Positions 1 to 8,040 are shown, counted from the stretch's first letter. The stretch is 64,000 nt of DNA from Desulfobacterales bacterium (GCA_034003325.1 JAVEYW010000022.1:1-64000); one strand, 5' to 3'. Notes: generated from the sequence alone by a model not told the origin. Program-made: numbers and translations.

Positions 1-126
1 ACGTCAGTCACCTCTCGGACGAATCGTCTTTTGAGTCCTCCCATTCATTATACGGAGATGTTTGTTCAGAGTGGTGATTCAACTATTTAACAAAAGGCAA
101 CTTATCGTACAGGATAAATTCGCCCT

Positions 127-193
127 GGCTTCAGCCCGATTTACTATTGCAATTGTCAATATTTTTCTTTATAAAAAGCGAGTTATTATCTCT
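127..193 (+). repeat. 67-bp direct repeat, left copy
   Basis: This stretch matches 3528-3594 at 65 of 67 positions (differences at the T/C in CAATTGYCAAT and the A/C in GAGTTMTTATC). The last 14 bases recur once more at 195-208. The left copy begins with half of the arm of the palindrome found intact at 3495-3540 and ends just before the hydroxylase gene remnant, so it probably marks the point where that gene was cut. Confidence 0.85.
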
Positions 194-208
194 CGAGTTC
201 TTATCTCT

Positions 209-607
209 TATGCAGTGCCGAATGTCTGGTATGATGCTTACGAGATCGGCCAGGCGATTAACCCGCTAAAGTGTAAAGAGCAGATCCATGGTGGGGCGGC
301 AATGGGCATTGGCATAGCGCCAAATGAATCTGCTCATCCATATTGGCCATCGCCAGAGTATGCTGTAGATAGCTTTGAGAGCTATGTGATCGCAACCGCG
401 GCAGATGTGCCTCCTGAAAGTCAGTATGCAATCCTTGACAATCCTCATCCTGACGGTCCGTTTGGTGCGAAAGGGTTTTGTGAAAGCTCAACCAATGTAC
501 CTGTTCCGGCCATCATAGCTGCCATTCATAATGCTGTAGGAGTATGGATCACACAGTTCCCGGCAACACCTGAAACTGTCCTTAAGGCCTTGGCAAAAAG
601 GCAGTAG
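209..607 (+). pseudogene. 3' remnant of a xanthine dehydrogenase-family molybdopterin subunit
   Basis: The frame reads through the repeat at 127-208 and then turns into about 130 residues typical of the C-terminus of xanthine/aldehyde dehydrogenase large subunits: GQAINP, then GGAAMGIG, then GPFGAKGFCESS, whose Glu sits where the catalytic base of the family lies, and a TPETVLKAL tail. A full subunit has about 750 residues, so roughly 80% is missing and the repeat has replaced the upstream part. It differs clearly from the intact subunit at 13731-16070 and is therefore a remnant of a second enzyme. No start codon belongs to it, and it is very probably not functional. Confidence 0.8.
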
Positions 608-719
608 GCTCAAGGCATCAGGAACCAAGGAATGCGACGGATGCGCTGCACGGCCTTATTCATAGTTCTGAGAAATGAATCAAATCATGGGGGGATTAAA
701 AAGAAAGGAGGAAGGGAAA

Positions 720-1214
720 ATGCTGAAAGAGCAAAAGGAAACATTGGCCCAGGCGGCCTATGACATGGGGTATAATTTTGAAAAAGTCTACCATGGGTGA
801 TCCCAGGCGGTGATGCGTGCCGTGCTGCACGCACTCGGTGTTCAAGAAGAAGCTGCATTCACAGCGTCGTTTGCTATGGCCGGCGGGTTGGGGCTCACGC
901 AGGAAACCTGCGGTGCCATAACCGGTGGCGCCATGTGTCTATCCATGCTGTCGGAAAAGTATGGTCGGTCCTGGGATAATTTCAACAAATGGGGTATGGA
1001 ACAAATAATTGACAGTCTCCTCAAGATCGGCAAGTTTGCAGAAAAATGTACCGAAATGATGGGGGGAAACAAATGCATAGATCTTGCCGGCATGGAGCTC
1101 AAAAATGCCGCAGATGTTGAAAAATATGTAGCCACCCCGAATTTTGAAGGTTGCTGCGTCAATTGCGCGAAGGTCGCTAAACTCGTTGTGGAAACGCTGC
1201 TGGACGAAGCTTAG
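720..1214 (+). CDS. C_GCAxxG_C_C family redox protein, probable selenoprotein
   Basis: The frame opens at ATG 720 after a strong ribosome binding site (AAAGGAGG at about 703-710) and has one in-frame TGA at 798-800. Read as selenocysteine, it gives 164 residues in which U27 follows GYNFEKVYHG and precedes SQAVMRAVLHAL. This is where the family (PF09719) has its first conserved Cys (NCAQAV-like). The later family cysteines follow: TCGAITGG, KCTEMMGG, KCID and GCCVNC. A bacterial SECIS-like hairpin lies directly after the TGA. The alternative, a GTG start at 810, would drop the conserved N-terminal helix and waste the strong ribosome binding site. Family members are small Cys-rich, presumably redox-active proteins; the substrate is unknown. 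Its place beside a hydroxylase remnant resembles the DVU_1555-type association in Desulfovibrio (from memory, not checked). Confidence 0.8.
798..833 (+). promoter_or_regulatory. UGA codon and bacterial SECIS-like hairpin
   Basis: After the UGA at 798-800 come 13 bases and then a perfect 7-bp stem (814-820 TGCGTGC with 827-833 GCACGCA) closing a 6-base loop CGTGCT. The loop starts 21 bases after the UGA and has G as its second base, followed by U. This fits the published bacterial SECIS rule: a small loop with G in its first two positions, about 16-37 bases from the UGA. Hairpins of this size also occur by chance. Confidence 0.65.
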
Positions 1215-1588
1215 CCACCTTTAATTCAATTTTCTTGCTCCCCATGATTGTCTCCAAGCTGCTTGGCCCAATGTCAGACCGGGTCAAGCAGCCGGATACG
1301 AATTGCCAGCGTCCAGTTCGTCCTTAAACACCTTTAGTAGAATTGAAACTGTTGGGATAGGCGCCAGGGACTGAGATCCGGTGAGGTGATAAGCCCCCCC
1401 CTTTTTGGGGACCGAAGTATAGAGGTCTTTCACTTTTGAAAATCGGCAACAAAGGAGGGAAAAATAGTCTAGTGGATAATCAAAAATCTAATTTGTGGGA
1501 TCGTCGACCAGAAGGAAGATCAACTTACCATTGGACTCGATGTGGGGCTACCTCTTTAAGCCTTAACAGGCGATACGGTTCATGTCCC
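1215..1588. other. gene-poor stretch
   Basis: No complete gene is visible. On the minus strand a frame ends at 1295-1297 (TGA) with ...LKVFKDELDAGNSYPAA, which reads like a protein C-terminus, but no family is recognised and there is no credible start. A run CCCCCCC-TTTTT-GGGG lies near 1394-1410. The stretch is best seen as part of the decayed region. Confidence 0.4.
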
Positions 1589-1893
1589 TTATTTTTGGTG
1601 CAGCCATGGCATGTTGCGCCAGTTTTCCCCGGCGGCTCGCACTTCTCTGCCGATGTTTTTCAACGCGCCACCAAATCCGGTCAGCTCATGCCCTTTAAAA
1701 TGGGCTACGGAGATGAGTACGTTGGCCTTGCCGATTTCGGCACCGAGCCGCACCGCAAACAAGCACCGCATGCGAAATGAATCGCTGCAACCGGGCCGCA
1801 GCCGACAATGCTGAATTGAGGCCTTCGCCACTCACAGGTGGGTTCGATAGCCTTTAACTCTTTCAGGACAACGACCTTTCCGGAAATACCCAT
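1589..1893 (-). pseudogene. DUF362-family (iron-sulfur) protein fragment, frameshifted
   Basis: On the minus strand the piece ending near 1589 encodes IGKANVLISVAHFKGHELTG followed by FGGALKNIG, the most conserved block of DUF362 proteins. Upstream coding sense continues in another frame (starting GISGKVVVLKELKAIEP near 1893), so there is at least one frameshift around 1750-1810. After KNIG the usual MGC and Cys-rich continuation is lost. DUF362 proteins are often fused to 4Fe-4S ferredoxin domains, but none survives here. It is non-functional. Confidence 0.65.
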
Positions 1894-2011
1894 TTTTAAG
1901 CTTACGAAAAAATAACCTTTACAAAATTATACGAAAGACTTTACATTAATATATACATTAGGTGGCCTACAGCTGCAATGAACGATATGGATGCTATTGC
2001 TGATAATTCTC

Positions 2012-3355
2012 ATGGGACAGCCCGTATCCGATCTCACGACCCCCGACGTCTATCGCCCGCGTAATCCACAAGCCAGTGGCTACTATCAATGCGTTCAAAA
2101 CCATTTTGAATAATTGGATCAGCTTTGGGATGACCGGGATGCACCTCATTTTGGATTTTGGCGCCCCCATGTCATGGATGTCATTCACCGCTATTTGGAT
2201 TGCGGCGATCTGCATTGTGGATTCGCAAGAGTTAAATGTTCGGAATGTGGTCATGAGTATCTGTTGGCATTTTCTTGCAAGCGGCGGCACTTTTGCCCTT
2301 CCTGCCACCAGAAGAGAGTGGTCGAATACGGCGAGTGGTTGTTGACGAATGTTTTGAAAGATGTTCCCCACCGGCAATGGGTCTTTAGTCTTCCGAAAAG
2401 ATTGCGGATCTACTTTATGTACGATCGTAGATTACTGGCAAAATTAAGCAAATGCGGTTGGAACGTAATACGCCCCTATTTAAAATCAGGCGTGTTAGAT
2501 GACGATGCCGTTCCCGGGGCCAGTATAGCGGTGCACACTTACGGAGATTTTTTAAATTTCAATCCCCATTTGCACGCCATCGTGTCGGACGGTTGCTTTC
2601 GTTCCGATGACACCTTCCGGATGGCGCCCGGTTTTATGGCCAAAGACCTCGAAAAGGCCTTTCAGCACGAGGTGTTAAAAATGCTTAAAAAAGAGGGAAA
2701 AATAAATGATGCCATCATTGAAAATTTGCTTTCCTGGCGCCATAGCGCTTTTCAAGTTTATATCGGCGGCAGGATTTTGCCGGATGACGAAACCGGTTTG
2801 GAAAAGTTGGCGAAATGCATTATCCGCGCCTGCTTTTCACAAGAACGAATGGACTATAAACCGGTGGAAAGATCCACGGACGGCGTGGCCAAGGTCATTT
2901 GCACATCCAAGGACGGCAGAACCCGGAAAACATTTGACGCATTGGATTGGCTGGCGCAACTGGTGATGCACATACCCGACAGATATGAGCAAACCGTACG
3001 TTATTATGGCTATTACTCGAACAAGTTGCGAGGCCTTCGCAAAAAACGCGATGAGGACGATGAGATACCAACCCTTATACCCGGCGAAATGTCATCAAAA
3101 GAATTCAGAAGGAATTGGGCGCGGTTGATCCAAAAGGTGTATGAGGTCGATCCCTTGGTGTGTCCCAAATGCCAGGGCGCCATAAAAATCATATCCATAA
3201 TCGATCAGCCTGAAATCATACAAAAAATTTTACTGCATCTGAATCTCTGGGATACGCGGAATCATGATCCGCCGCCTGAAAGCCCATCCTATATCCCCGA
3301 ATTAACCTGTGACGATTCGGATTCCCAAATTCCCGCTTATGACTATTGGAACTAA
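2012..3355 (+). pseudogene. IS91-family transposase with an early in-frame stop
   Basis: From TTG 2114 the frame gives 413 residues of an IS91/IS1294-type HUH transposase: an N-terminal zinc-binding domain (KCSECG, then SCKRRHFCPSCHQKR), the HUH pair in FNPHLHAIVSDG, and a catalytic-Tyr region YEQTVRYYGYYSNKL. A second Cys pair (CPKCQG) lies near the C-terminus. Family sense continues upstream in the same frame (MGQPVSDL at 2012, then YRPRNPQASGYYQCVQNHFE) but is broken by TAA at 2111-2113, where relatives have a sense codon. The real start was probably ATG 2012 or 1991. A restart at TTG 2114 could still give a nearly complete protein with all visible catalytic motifs, so activity cannot be excluded. 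The element ends are not defined. Confidence 0.8.
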
Positions 3356-3494
3356 GCATTTTTCAAAATAGTTTAACAGGATTAAAGGGGGGGCTACGCC
3401 AAAAAACAGCCCTGCGATAACAAAATTTTGCAATATTCACTCAACAACACCTCAATTCCTCTTCAATTTATCCGCTATTTTTTATTGGGTTTAA

Positions 3495-3540
3495 TCGGGC
3501 TGAAGCCCACCGCAACATGTTGCGGTGGGCTTCAGCCCGA
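3495..3540. repeat. perfect 46-bp palindrome
   Basis: Two 23-base arms (TCGGGCTGAAGCCCACCGCAACA and its exact complement... shown here only by position) meet at 3517/3518 with no spacer and no mismatch. It lies 140 bp after the transposase stop, and its right arm overlaps the start of the 67-bp repeat at 3528. It could be an end structure of the mobile element, a REP-type unit or a cruciform site. Between 3356 and 3788 nothing else gene-like is visible. Confidence 0.9.
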
Positions 3541-3594
3541 TTTACTATTGCAATTGCCAATATTTTTCTTTATAAAAAGCGAGTTCTTATCTCT
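3528..3594 (+). repeat. 67-bp direct repeat, right copy
   Basis: Second copy of the repeat at 127-193 (65 of 67 identical), 3401 bp away in the same orientation. Here it runs out of the right arm of the palindrome at 3495-3540. The two copies enclose the hydroxylase remnant, the selenoprotein gene, the DUF362 remnant and the transposase gene. Confidence 0.85.
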
Positions 3595-3788
3595 GGATAC
3601 GCCTCCAAATCCAACCGCTTTCATGTTCCGTTGACTGATTCCGTCATTTCGGATGAAACCGTTAATCGATAAGCGCTTGCGTTCCCCCTTGCAGCCATGG
3701 CATAAGAAGCGGGTGACGCCGGCCCTGATAACTATCGGCCATGGTATGGCTGAAAGAAAGATGAATAAAGAAGCGGAAACAACAAGAC

Positions 3789-4910
3789 ATGAAGATAATA
3801 AGCCAAATTCTGGCGTTATGGATCACGGTGTTGGGCTATGGGGTGCTTCGATCGGCTCCGGCTGAAGGCACGGCGACCATTCCCCTGTCCTTTCTGCCAC
3901 CCGGTATGGCGGTCTCTTTTTGCGACGAGCCGATGCCGCTGGACATTGAAGATGTGCGGGAACGGCTTGAGAAGGAATTTTTACTGATCACCGAAGACCG
4001 CGCCCAGGTAACCCTCTGGTTGAAGCGCTCCCGGCGGTATCTAACGCAAATTGAGGCGATGCTCAGGGAAAATCACATGCCCCTTGATTTGCAATATGTG
4101 GCGGTGATTGAAAGCTCTCTTTTGCCGCATGCCGGGTCAAGCAAGGGCGCGATGGGATTCTGGCAGTTTCTCGGCCCGGTCGGCCGCCAATACGGCCTTG
4201 TCATTAATTCACATATCGATGAAAGGCGAAACCTTACCGCCTCCACCGCTGCGGCGATACGATACCTGACAATGCTTCAGGATCTGCTCGGCTCCTGGAC
4301 GCTCTCCGTAGCCGCCTATAATATGGGCGAAACCAGATTGCTGGCGAATATTGCCGAGCAGGGAACCTACGATTATTATCAACTGAACCTGCCGCTTGAA
4401 ACCCAACGGTTCATCTTTCGCATTGTCTGCGTCAAAATGATTCTGTCCAATCCGGCTGCTTTCGGGTTTGAACTCAAGGACGAAGAATACTATCCACCGT
4501 TTGAATGTGACAACGTCAAGCTGAGAAGTCAGCATCCCATTCCCGTTCGCGTGGTGGCAACAGCGGCCAACACGTATTTCAAGGTGATAACGGATCTGAA
4601 TCCCGAGATTATCGGCGGCCTTCTTCCGCCGGGGGATTATCAATTTCTCATCCCCAAAGCCGCTGCAGCGGACTTTCATCCGCAATTTGATCAACTATTG
4701 ACAAAAACACTCGCCGCTCGAAAGGAACGCAGTTATATTGTTCAGGCCGGAGACACACTTATCGAAATTGCCGACAGATTCGGTGTGCCCATGCCTTCTC
4801 TGATGATTTGGAATCGGTTCGATCGCCGCCATGCCATTCAGCCCGGAGACAAGCTGACCATTTTTGAGCCAGGCCCAGACTCAGAATGCAACGAAAGTCC
4901 GTGGAATTGA
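3789..4910 (+). CDS. Lytic murein transglycosylase with C-terminal LysM (MltD-like)
   Basis: The 373-residue protein has a hydrophobic N-terminal signal (residues 1-25, ending near APAEG). An SLT domain follows at about 90-230, with the catalytic Glu in YVAVIESSLLPHA, then KGAMGFWQFLGPVGRQYGL and the conserved SVAAYNMGE. One LysM peptidoglycan-binding domain is at about 316-360 (YIVQAGDTLIEIADRFGVP ... IQPGDKLTIF). It would cleave peptidoglycan glycan strands in the periplasm. The order signal-SLT-LysM and the length match short MltD-type enzymes, which usually carry two or more LysM units. It is a single gene followed by its own terminator. Confidence 0.88.
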   Translation: MKIISQILALWITVLGYGVLRSAPAEGTATIPLSFLPPGMAVSFCDEPMPLDIEDVRERLEKEFLLITEDRAQVTLWLKRSRRYLTQIEAMLRENHMPLDLQYVAVIESSLLPHAGSSKGAMGFWQFLGPVGRQYGLVINSHIDERRNLTASTAAAIRYLTMLQDLLGSWTLSVAAYNMGETRLLANIAEQGTYDYYQLNLPLETQRFIFRIVCVKMILSNPAAFGFELKDEEYYPPFECDNVKLRSQHPIPVRVVATAANTYFKVITDLNPEIIGGLLPPGDYQFLIPKAAAADFHPQFDQLLTKTLAARKERSYIVQAGDTLIEIADRFGVPMPSLMIWNRFDRRHAIQPGDKLTIFEPGPDSECNESPWN

Positions 4911-4923
4911 CATCGCCTGAAAG

Positions 4924-4950
4924 AAAACGCCATGCCAAGCAGGCGTTTTT
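4924..4950 (+). terminator. Rho-independent terminator of the transglycosylase gene
   Basis: An 8-bp stem AAAACGCC (4924-4931) with GGCGTTTT (4942-4949) and a 10-base loop runs into a T-rich tail (TTTTTATCTTTAT), 14 bp after the stop codon. Confidence 0.75.
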
Positions 4951-4966
4951 ATCTTTATAACCCTTC

Positions 4967-5072
4967 TAATCCGGCAAAGCCGGATGCTGGAATGCTGGGA
5001 TGCATAAAAGCCATCTTTCACCCTCGGCAAATATACACGCAAAAGCGTGCATGTTTCTGGTAAAGGGCCTAA
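4967..5072 (+). repeat. Dispersed intergenic repeat, copy A
   Basis: It begins TAATCCGGCAAAGCCGGATG (stem CCGGC-AAA-GCCGG), continues with the tandem words GCTGGAATGCTGGGATGC, then a conserved ATAAAAGCCATCTTTCACC block, and has a second hairpin, CACGC-AAAA-GCGTG. It ends GGGCCTAA. Four other copies lie at 26019, 36938, 38584 and 45624. This copy lies between convergent genes. Confidence 0.9.
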
Positions 5073-5099
5073 CTATACCAGACCGGCATTGAAAGCAGG

Positions 5100-5939
5100 T
5101 TATACCGTAATCACACTGCCGGCGGCGGCCAAAACAAAACGTTCCTTAAAGCGCGTTGCTATCAGAACCGTGGCCTTAAAGCCCGTACAGTGCGCGGTAC
5201 CGATCATCTCCACTGAAAATTCATCCAACATGTCCATGGCCCGCTCGACCGCCGACTCGTCGGAAGCCATCAGATGCGTGCCACCGATCACGGCTTTCAG
5301 CTTTGAAATGCCCATATCATTTTTCAGGTGCAACAGCGTGTTAATAATTCCGGAATGCGTGCAGCCCAATATCAAAATCGGCGCCGTATCCGTCTCGATC
5401 AACAGGGAACTGTCATCCGGAATGTCGTCGGGAACGATCTGCCCGTTTTCCATTCGCACCAGTCTGGCATCTTCTGGAACGGTTTCCACGGTTCGGGGAT
5501 AATTCGTGAGGAACCAGACACCATCGCCGATTTTCGTGGTCTGATTCAAAAAAAGAAACTCGGCGCCCAGCGCTTCCAGCTCTTGCTGCGAAAACGGGCA
5601 TCCCGCATAAAACGGCGGTTTGGACGGTTGCGTCAGATCCATTCCCATGTGTTTAATAAACAAATGCTTGCTGGCCACAACCCGAATCGGCCCGGCTTGC
5701 TCGATGGCCCATTTTAACCCGCCGGTATGATCATAATGCCCGTGGCTAAGAAAGATTTTATCGATTGTCTTTAAGTTAATATGCAGTTTTTCAGCATTAT
5801 ACGGCAAGGAGCGCCCCGGCCCCGTGTCAAACAAAAACCGGCCCTTTGCGCTTTCAATCAGCGCACTGAACCCGTGCTCCCCCATCAACCCGGATTTACC
5901 CACATAATTTTCCGATAAGATCGTGATCGTTGTTTTCAT
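5100..5939 (-). CDS. MBL-fold metallo-hydrolase (COG1237 type)
   Basis: The 279 residues form a metallo-beta-lactamase fold. The metal motif HGHYDHTGG is at about residues 66-74, with a preceding DTGPG at about 39-43, GCTHSGIINTL near 195 and GGTHL near 220. An HCTGF near the C-terminus supplies the last ligand. This pattern is that of the COG1237 group, whose archaeal member is the dihydropterin ribofuranosylaminobenzene phosphate synthase MJ0301; the bacterial function is unproven. It is the last gene of a three-gene minus-strand operon after the CGGC protein and the 70-residue protein. The gap before it (5940-5988) contains the solo repeat stem. Confidence 0.8.
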   Translation of the reverse strand: MKTTITILSENYVGKSGLMGEHGFSALIESAKGRFLFDTGPGRSLPYNAEKLHINLKTIDKIFLSHGHYDHTGGLKWAIEQAGPIRVVASKHLFIKHMGMDLTQPSKPPFYAGCPFSQQELEALGAEFLFLNQTTKIGDGVWFLTNYPRTVETVPEDARLVRMENGQIVPDDIPDDSSLLIETDTAPILILGCTHSGIINTLLHLKNDMGISKLKAVIGGTHLMASDESAVERAMDMLDEFSVEMIGTAHCTGFKATVLIATRFKERFVLAAAGSVITV

Positions 5940-5969
5940 AGTTTAACCTTCATAAAAATTATAAGCCGT

Positions 5970-5991
5970 CTTCCGGCCTTTTGCCGGGTTA
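5970..5991 (-). repeat. Solo left stem of the dispersed repeat at a stop codon
   Basis: On the minus strand TAACCCGGCAAAAGGCCGGA matches the left end of copy B (TAACCCGGCAAAGCCGGAAG) apart from two extra bases. Its first TAA is the stop codon of the 70-residue gene. The rest of the repeat is absent. It may act as an intergenic mRNA hairpin within the operon. Confidence 0.6.
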
Positions 5992-6201
5992 CCGGTAGTT
6001 TTCAATATCCTTCGCAAACGTGTCGAAATCCATTTTGGCGAGAAAAAGCGAAATAATCTCACCGACCTTGTCCGCGGTATCCACACGATAAACCCCTTTT
6101 GCATCGGTGCCGGCAACGGCTTTTGCATTGGCCACAATGGCCTGCAACGCCGCCGGGGTGATATCTATATGGGCATTGACCGTTATCACTTCCTTTTTCA
6201 T
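5989..6201 (-). CDS. Conserved-looking small protein, 70 aa, unknown function
   Basis: The protein is soluble, mixed alpha/beta and without Cys; it begins MKKEVITVNAHIDITPAALQ and ends DFDTFAKDIENYR. It has no signal peptide or membrane segment. It starts 3 bp after the CGGC gene stops and lies 49 bp before the metallo-hydrolase gene, so co-translation is very likely. The ATG follows a plausible binding site in the end of the upstream gene. I do not recognise a family. The context suggests a partner in a small redox or metal-related system, but this is inference only. Confidence 0.65.
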   Translation of the reverse strand: MKKEVITVNAHIDITPAALQAIVANAKAVAGTDAKGVYRVDTADKVGEIISLFLAKMDFDTFAKDIENYR

Positions 6202-6204
6202 TGA

Positions 6205-6585
6205 TCAGCTCCACACCTCAGGTTGATATCCACCGGGAAGATGCGCGGTACCCTTCACACAGGGCAGCCCTGTCTCCAGATGCACGCGATCAATCATTGC
6301 ATCAAGGTGTTCACAGAACCCCCCATCGCTCATTTCCCACGCTTCCTTTCCCTTTTTTGAAAACAGACAGGTGCAAAAATGGATCACCTCCGCACCTTTG
6401 GACTTAAGAATTTTCGCCATGCTCACCGCATCATCCCCCGGGCAATGGCAGGTAAAAAGACCGGCAAGCTCACAACTCTCATAGCCGGCAAATCCTTCTT
6501 TTCTTTCTTGAAGACAGCGGAAACACCCTGTCATCGGGCATCGATCCATATTTTTTTCGCACCGAATAATGGCTATTTTGGACAT
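6205..6585 (-). CDS. CGGC domain-containing protein
   Basis: The 126 residues have the Cys/His pattern of the CGGC family (PF08821): an opening IAIIRCEKNMDRCPMTGCFRC, a central LAGLFTCHCPGDDAVSMAKI, then VIHFCTCLF and a terminal GFCEHLDAMI. Such proteins are predicted metal- or redox-binding proteins of anaerobes without a defined reaction. In most members the first motif ends in CPGCGGC-like spacing; here it is CPMTGC. It is the first gene of the three-gene operon, whose promoter should lie in 6586-6700. Confidence 0.8.
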   Translation of the reverse strand: MSKIAIIRCEKNMDRCPMTGCFRCLQERKEGFAGYESCELAGLFTCHCPGDDAVSMAKILKSKGAEVIHFCTCLFSKKGKEAWEMSDGGFCEHLDAMIDRVHLETGLPCVKGTAHLPGGYQPEVWS

Positions 6586-7063
6586 CGCGCCTCTCCTTTA
6601 TTCTCAGTGATTCAACCTTCGAAGTTAACAAACCAAAACATATCACAGGTGGCCTGTATCTTAAATCAAAACTTGCTTTTTGTTCCGGAAAGATAAAGGC
6701 GGTGTCATCAGAAAACCAACCGGAATTCCGGATGGTGCTTATTGGCCGAATTCCGAACTGGTTTATACGAAAGTGCTATGTGGAACCAGTCGGTCCGGTA
6801 AAAACCGCTTTTTCAGGATTCCGAGGATAATTCCTCGCGGGTCCGGGAAATGGGTCCGGGACTTTGGGTACCCGCACAAGAATATGTTTTTCGGACAGGT
6901 TGTTTCCTGGCGGGTTGTTTCCTTGATTGATTTGGTAAATCACTGTAAAGTCGGCATTGAAAAAATGGCACCCGAGACAAAGCAACCGATACCGGTTATC
7001 AATTTGGTTCCAGGTGCTTTGAAATCGGCTCAGATGGTTAACATAACTTGCAGAGAATCCAGC
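6586..7063. other. Intergenic region before the GntR gene
   Basis: No gene is supported. The frame reading into the GntR gene from 6680 lacks a ribosome binding site and family sense. The stretch has short repeated words: GGGTCCGGG twice (near 6838 and 6854), GGTTGTTTCC twice (near 6899 and 6914), the palindrome CCGGAATTCCGG (6720-6731) and GAGGA-TAAT-TCCTC (near 6823-6836). These could be operators for the GntR protein or for the divergent CGGC operon. Confidence 0.4.
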
Positions 7064-7816
7064 ATGTATCAAAATCTTAATATTCCAAACTATTTCAGAG
7101 TGTACCATGAAATGAAAGCGAGCATCCTTTCCGGCGAGTTCGAGCGGGGCGGCAAAATCGGTACGATCGTAGACTTAGCAAAAACCTATGGCGTCGCGGC
7201 TGAAACCATTCGCCGAGCGCTTCATCTTTTGAAATTGGAAGGCCTTTTGAGCATGAAGCAAGGGGTTGGCACGATTATCCCTGAAAATGCCAACCTGGAA
7301 GCCATTTTGTTCGGCAACCTGGTTATTCAAAAAAAAATTACCGACGCGTTACTTAATTCGGACTGTACCATCATTTCTTCCGAGTGGATCGCGTCGCTCC
7401 CCCGTCGCATCGTGATATTATACGATCTCAAGAAGGCAACCTCCGACGCCAAGGTCTTAAAAATAGTTCACTGCATGAAATTCAAAAGCAACTCACGCCA
7501 TAAGGTGATTGCAACCCATTATGTAACCGAGGACATCTTCCATCACCTTCAAATGGACAGAAGCACCTCACCCAATGATATTATCCTGTCAATTTGCAAA
7601 TGGATGGACAAAACGCCCTTAACGCTCACCGAATCCCTGCGGCCTCATCTGTGCATGGGCAAAAATGCCGAATTACTGGGCCTGCCCGACGGAACGCCGG
7701 TATTCCATCATGACCACTTTGTTTGTGACAATGAAAACAATTGCTACTATTGGGAGACATTGTCCACGGCAAACCTTCATACCTGTGGACACCAACAAAA
7801 TTGTGACCCGACTTGA
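7064..7816 (+). CDS. GntR-family transcriptional regulator with degenerate UTRA domain
   Basis: Starting at ATG 7064 the protein has 250 residues. An N-terminal winged helix (about 10-75) has YHEMKASILSGEFERGGKIG and the recognition part TYGVAAETIRRALHLLKLEG, followed by GVGTII. A C-terminal ligand-binding region resembling UTRA follows and ends near NCYYWETLSTANLHTCG. The usual last strand of the UTRA fold is absent, and the stop falls just before a livF-like scrap and the MITE-like element, so the C-terminus may be altered. ATG 7034 is an alternative start. It faces the liv operon end to end and could regulate it, which is inference. Confidence 0.7.
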   Translation: MYQNLNIPNYFRVYHEMKASILSGEFERGGKIGTIVDLAKTYGVAAETIRRALHLLKLEGLLSMKQGVGTIIPENANLEAILFGNLVIQKKITDALLNSDCTIISSEWIASLPRRIVILYDLKKATSDAKVLKIVHCMKFKSNSRHKVIATHYVTEDIFHHLQMDRSTSPNDIILSICKWMDKTPLTLTESLRPHLCMGKNAELLGLPDGTPVFHHDHFVCDNENNCYYWETLSTANLHTCGHQQNCDPT

Positions 7817-7820
7817 CGGA

Positions 7821-7858
7821 CGGGCAATGGCCAGCATCGGCTGCGCACCGCCGCTCGG
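7821..7858 (-). pseudogene. Scrap of a livF-like ABC ATPase gene
   Basis: On the minus strand 38 bases encode PSGGAQPMLAIAR. They match the ABC signature region of livF at 8373-8410 (LSGGEQQMLAIAR) at 35 of 38 positions, in the same orientation. This is a duplicated fragment about 550 bp from its source, and it ends where the MITE-like element begins. Confidence 0.65.
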
Positions 7859-8040
7859 TTAGTCGCCAGGACAATCGCATGTAGAAATGGACTGCCGGGA
7901 GCGAAAGCCTTGAGGGGGATCGGATGGAAGCTGCGGCACTGTTTGAACGCGTTCCGCGTGAGTTTGCCGCAGCTGGAATCCGATTTTTCTCAAGGCTGAA
8001 GCGGGCTATGGGTTACATGCGATTGCCCTGGGTTAGTCGC
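7857..8040. mobile_element. 164-bp MITE-like element with 10-bp target duplication
   Basis: The core 7867-8030 begins CAGGACAATCGCATGTAG and ends with the complement of CAGGGCAATCGCATGTAA, giving terminal inverted repeats of about 17 bp with one mismatch. The direct repeat GGTTAGTCGC (7857-7866 and 8031-8040) touches both ends exactly, as expected of a target site duplication. The inverted homology continues inward: GCCTTGAG with CTCAAGGC, ATCGGAT with ATCCGAT, and AGCTGCGGCA with TGCCGCAGCT. The whole could fold into one long imperfect hairpin. It has no coding capacity. A 10-bp duplication and CAGG ends would suit an ISAs1- or IS4-like transposase, but no parent is in the window. Confidence 0.8.

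Noticed and set aside
6680-7063. N-terminal extension of the GntR protein
   Set aside because: It lacks a ribosome binding site and is rich in short DNA repeats; GntR sense begins after 7064.
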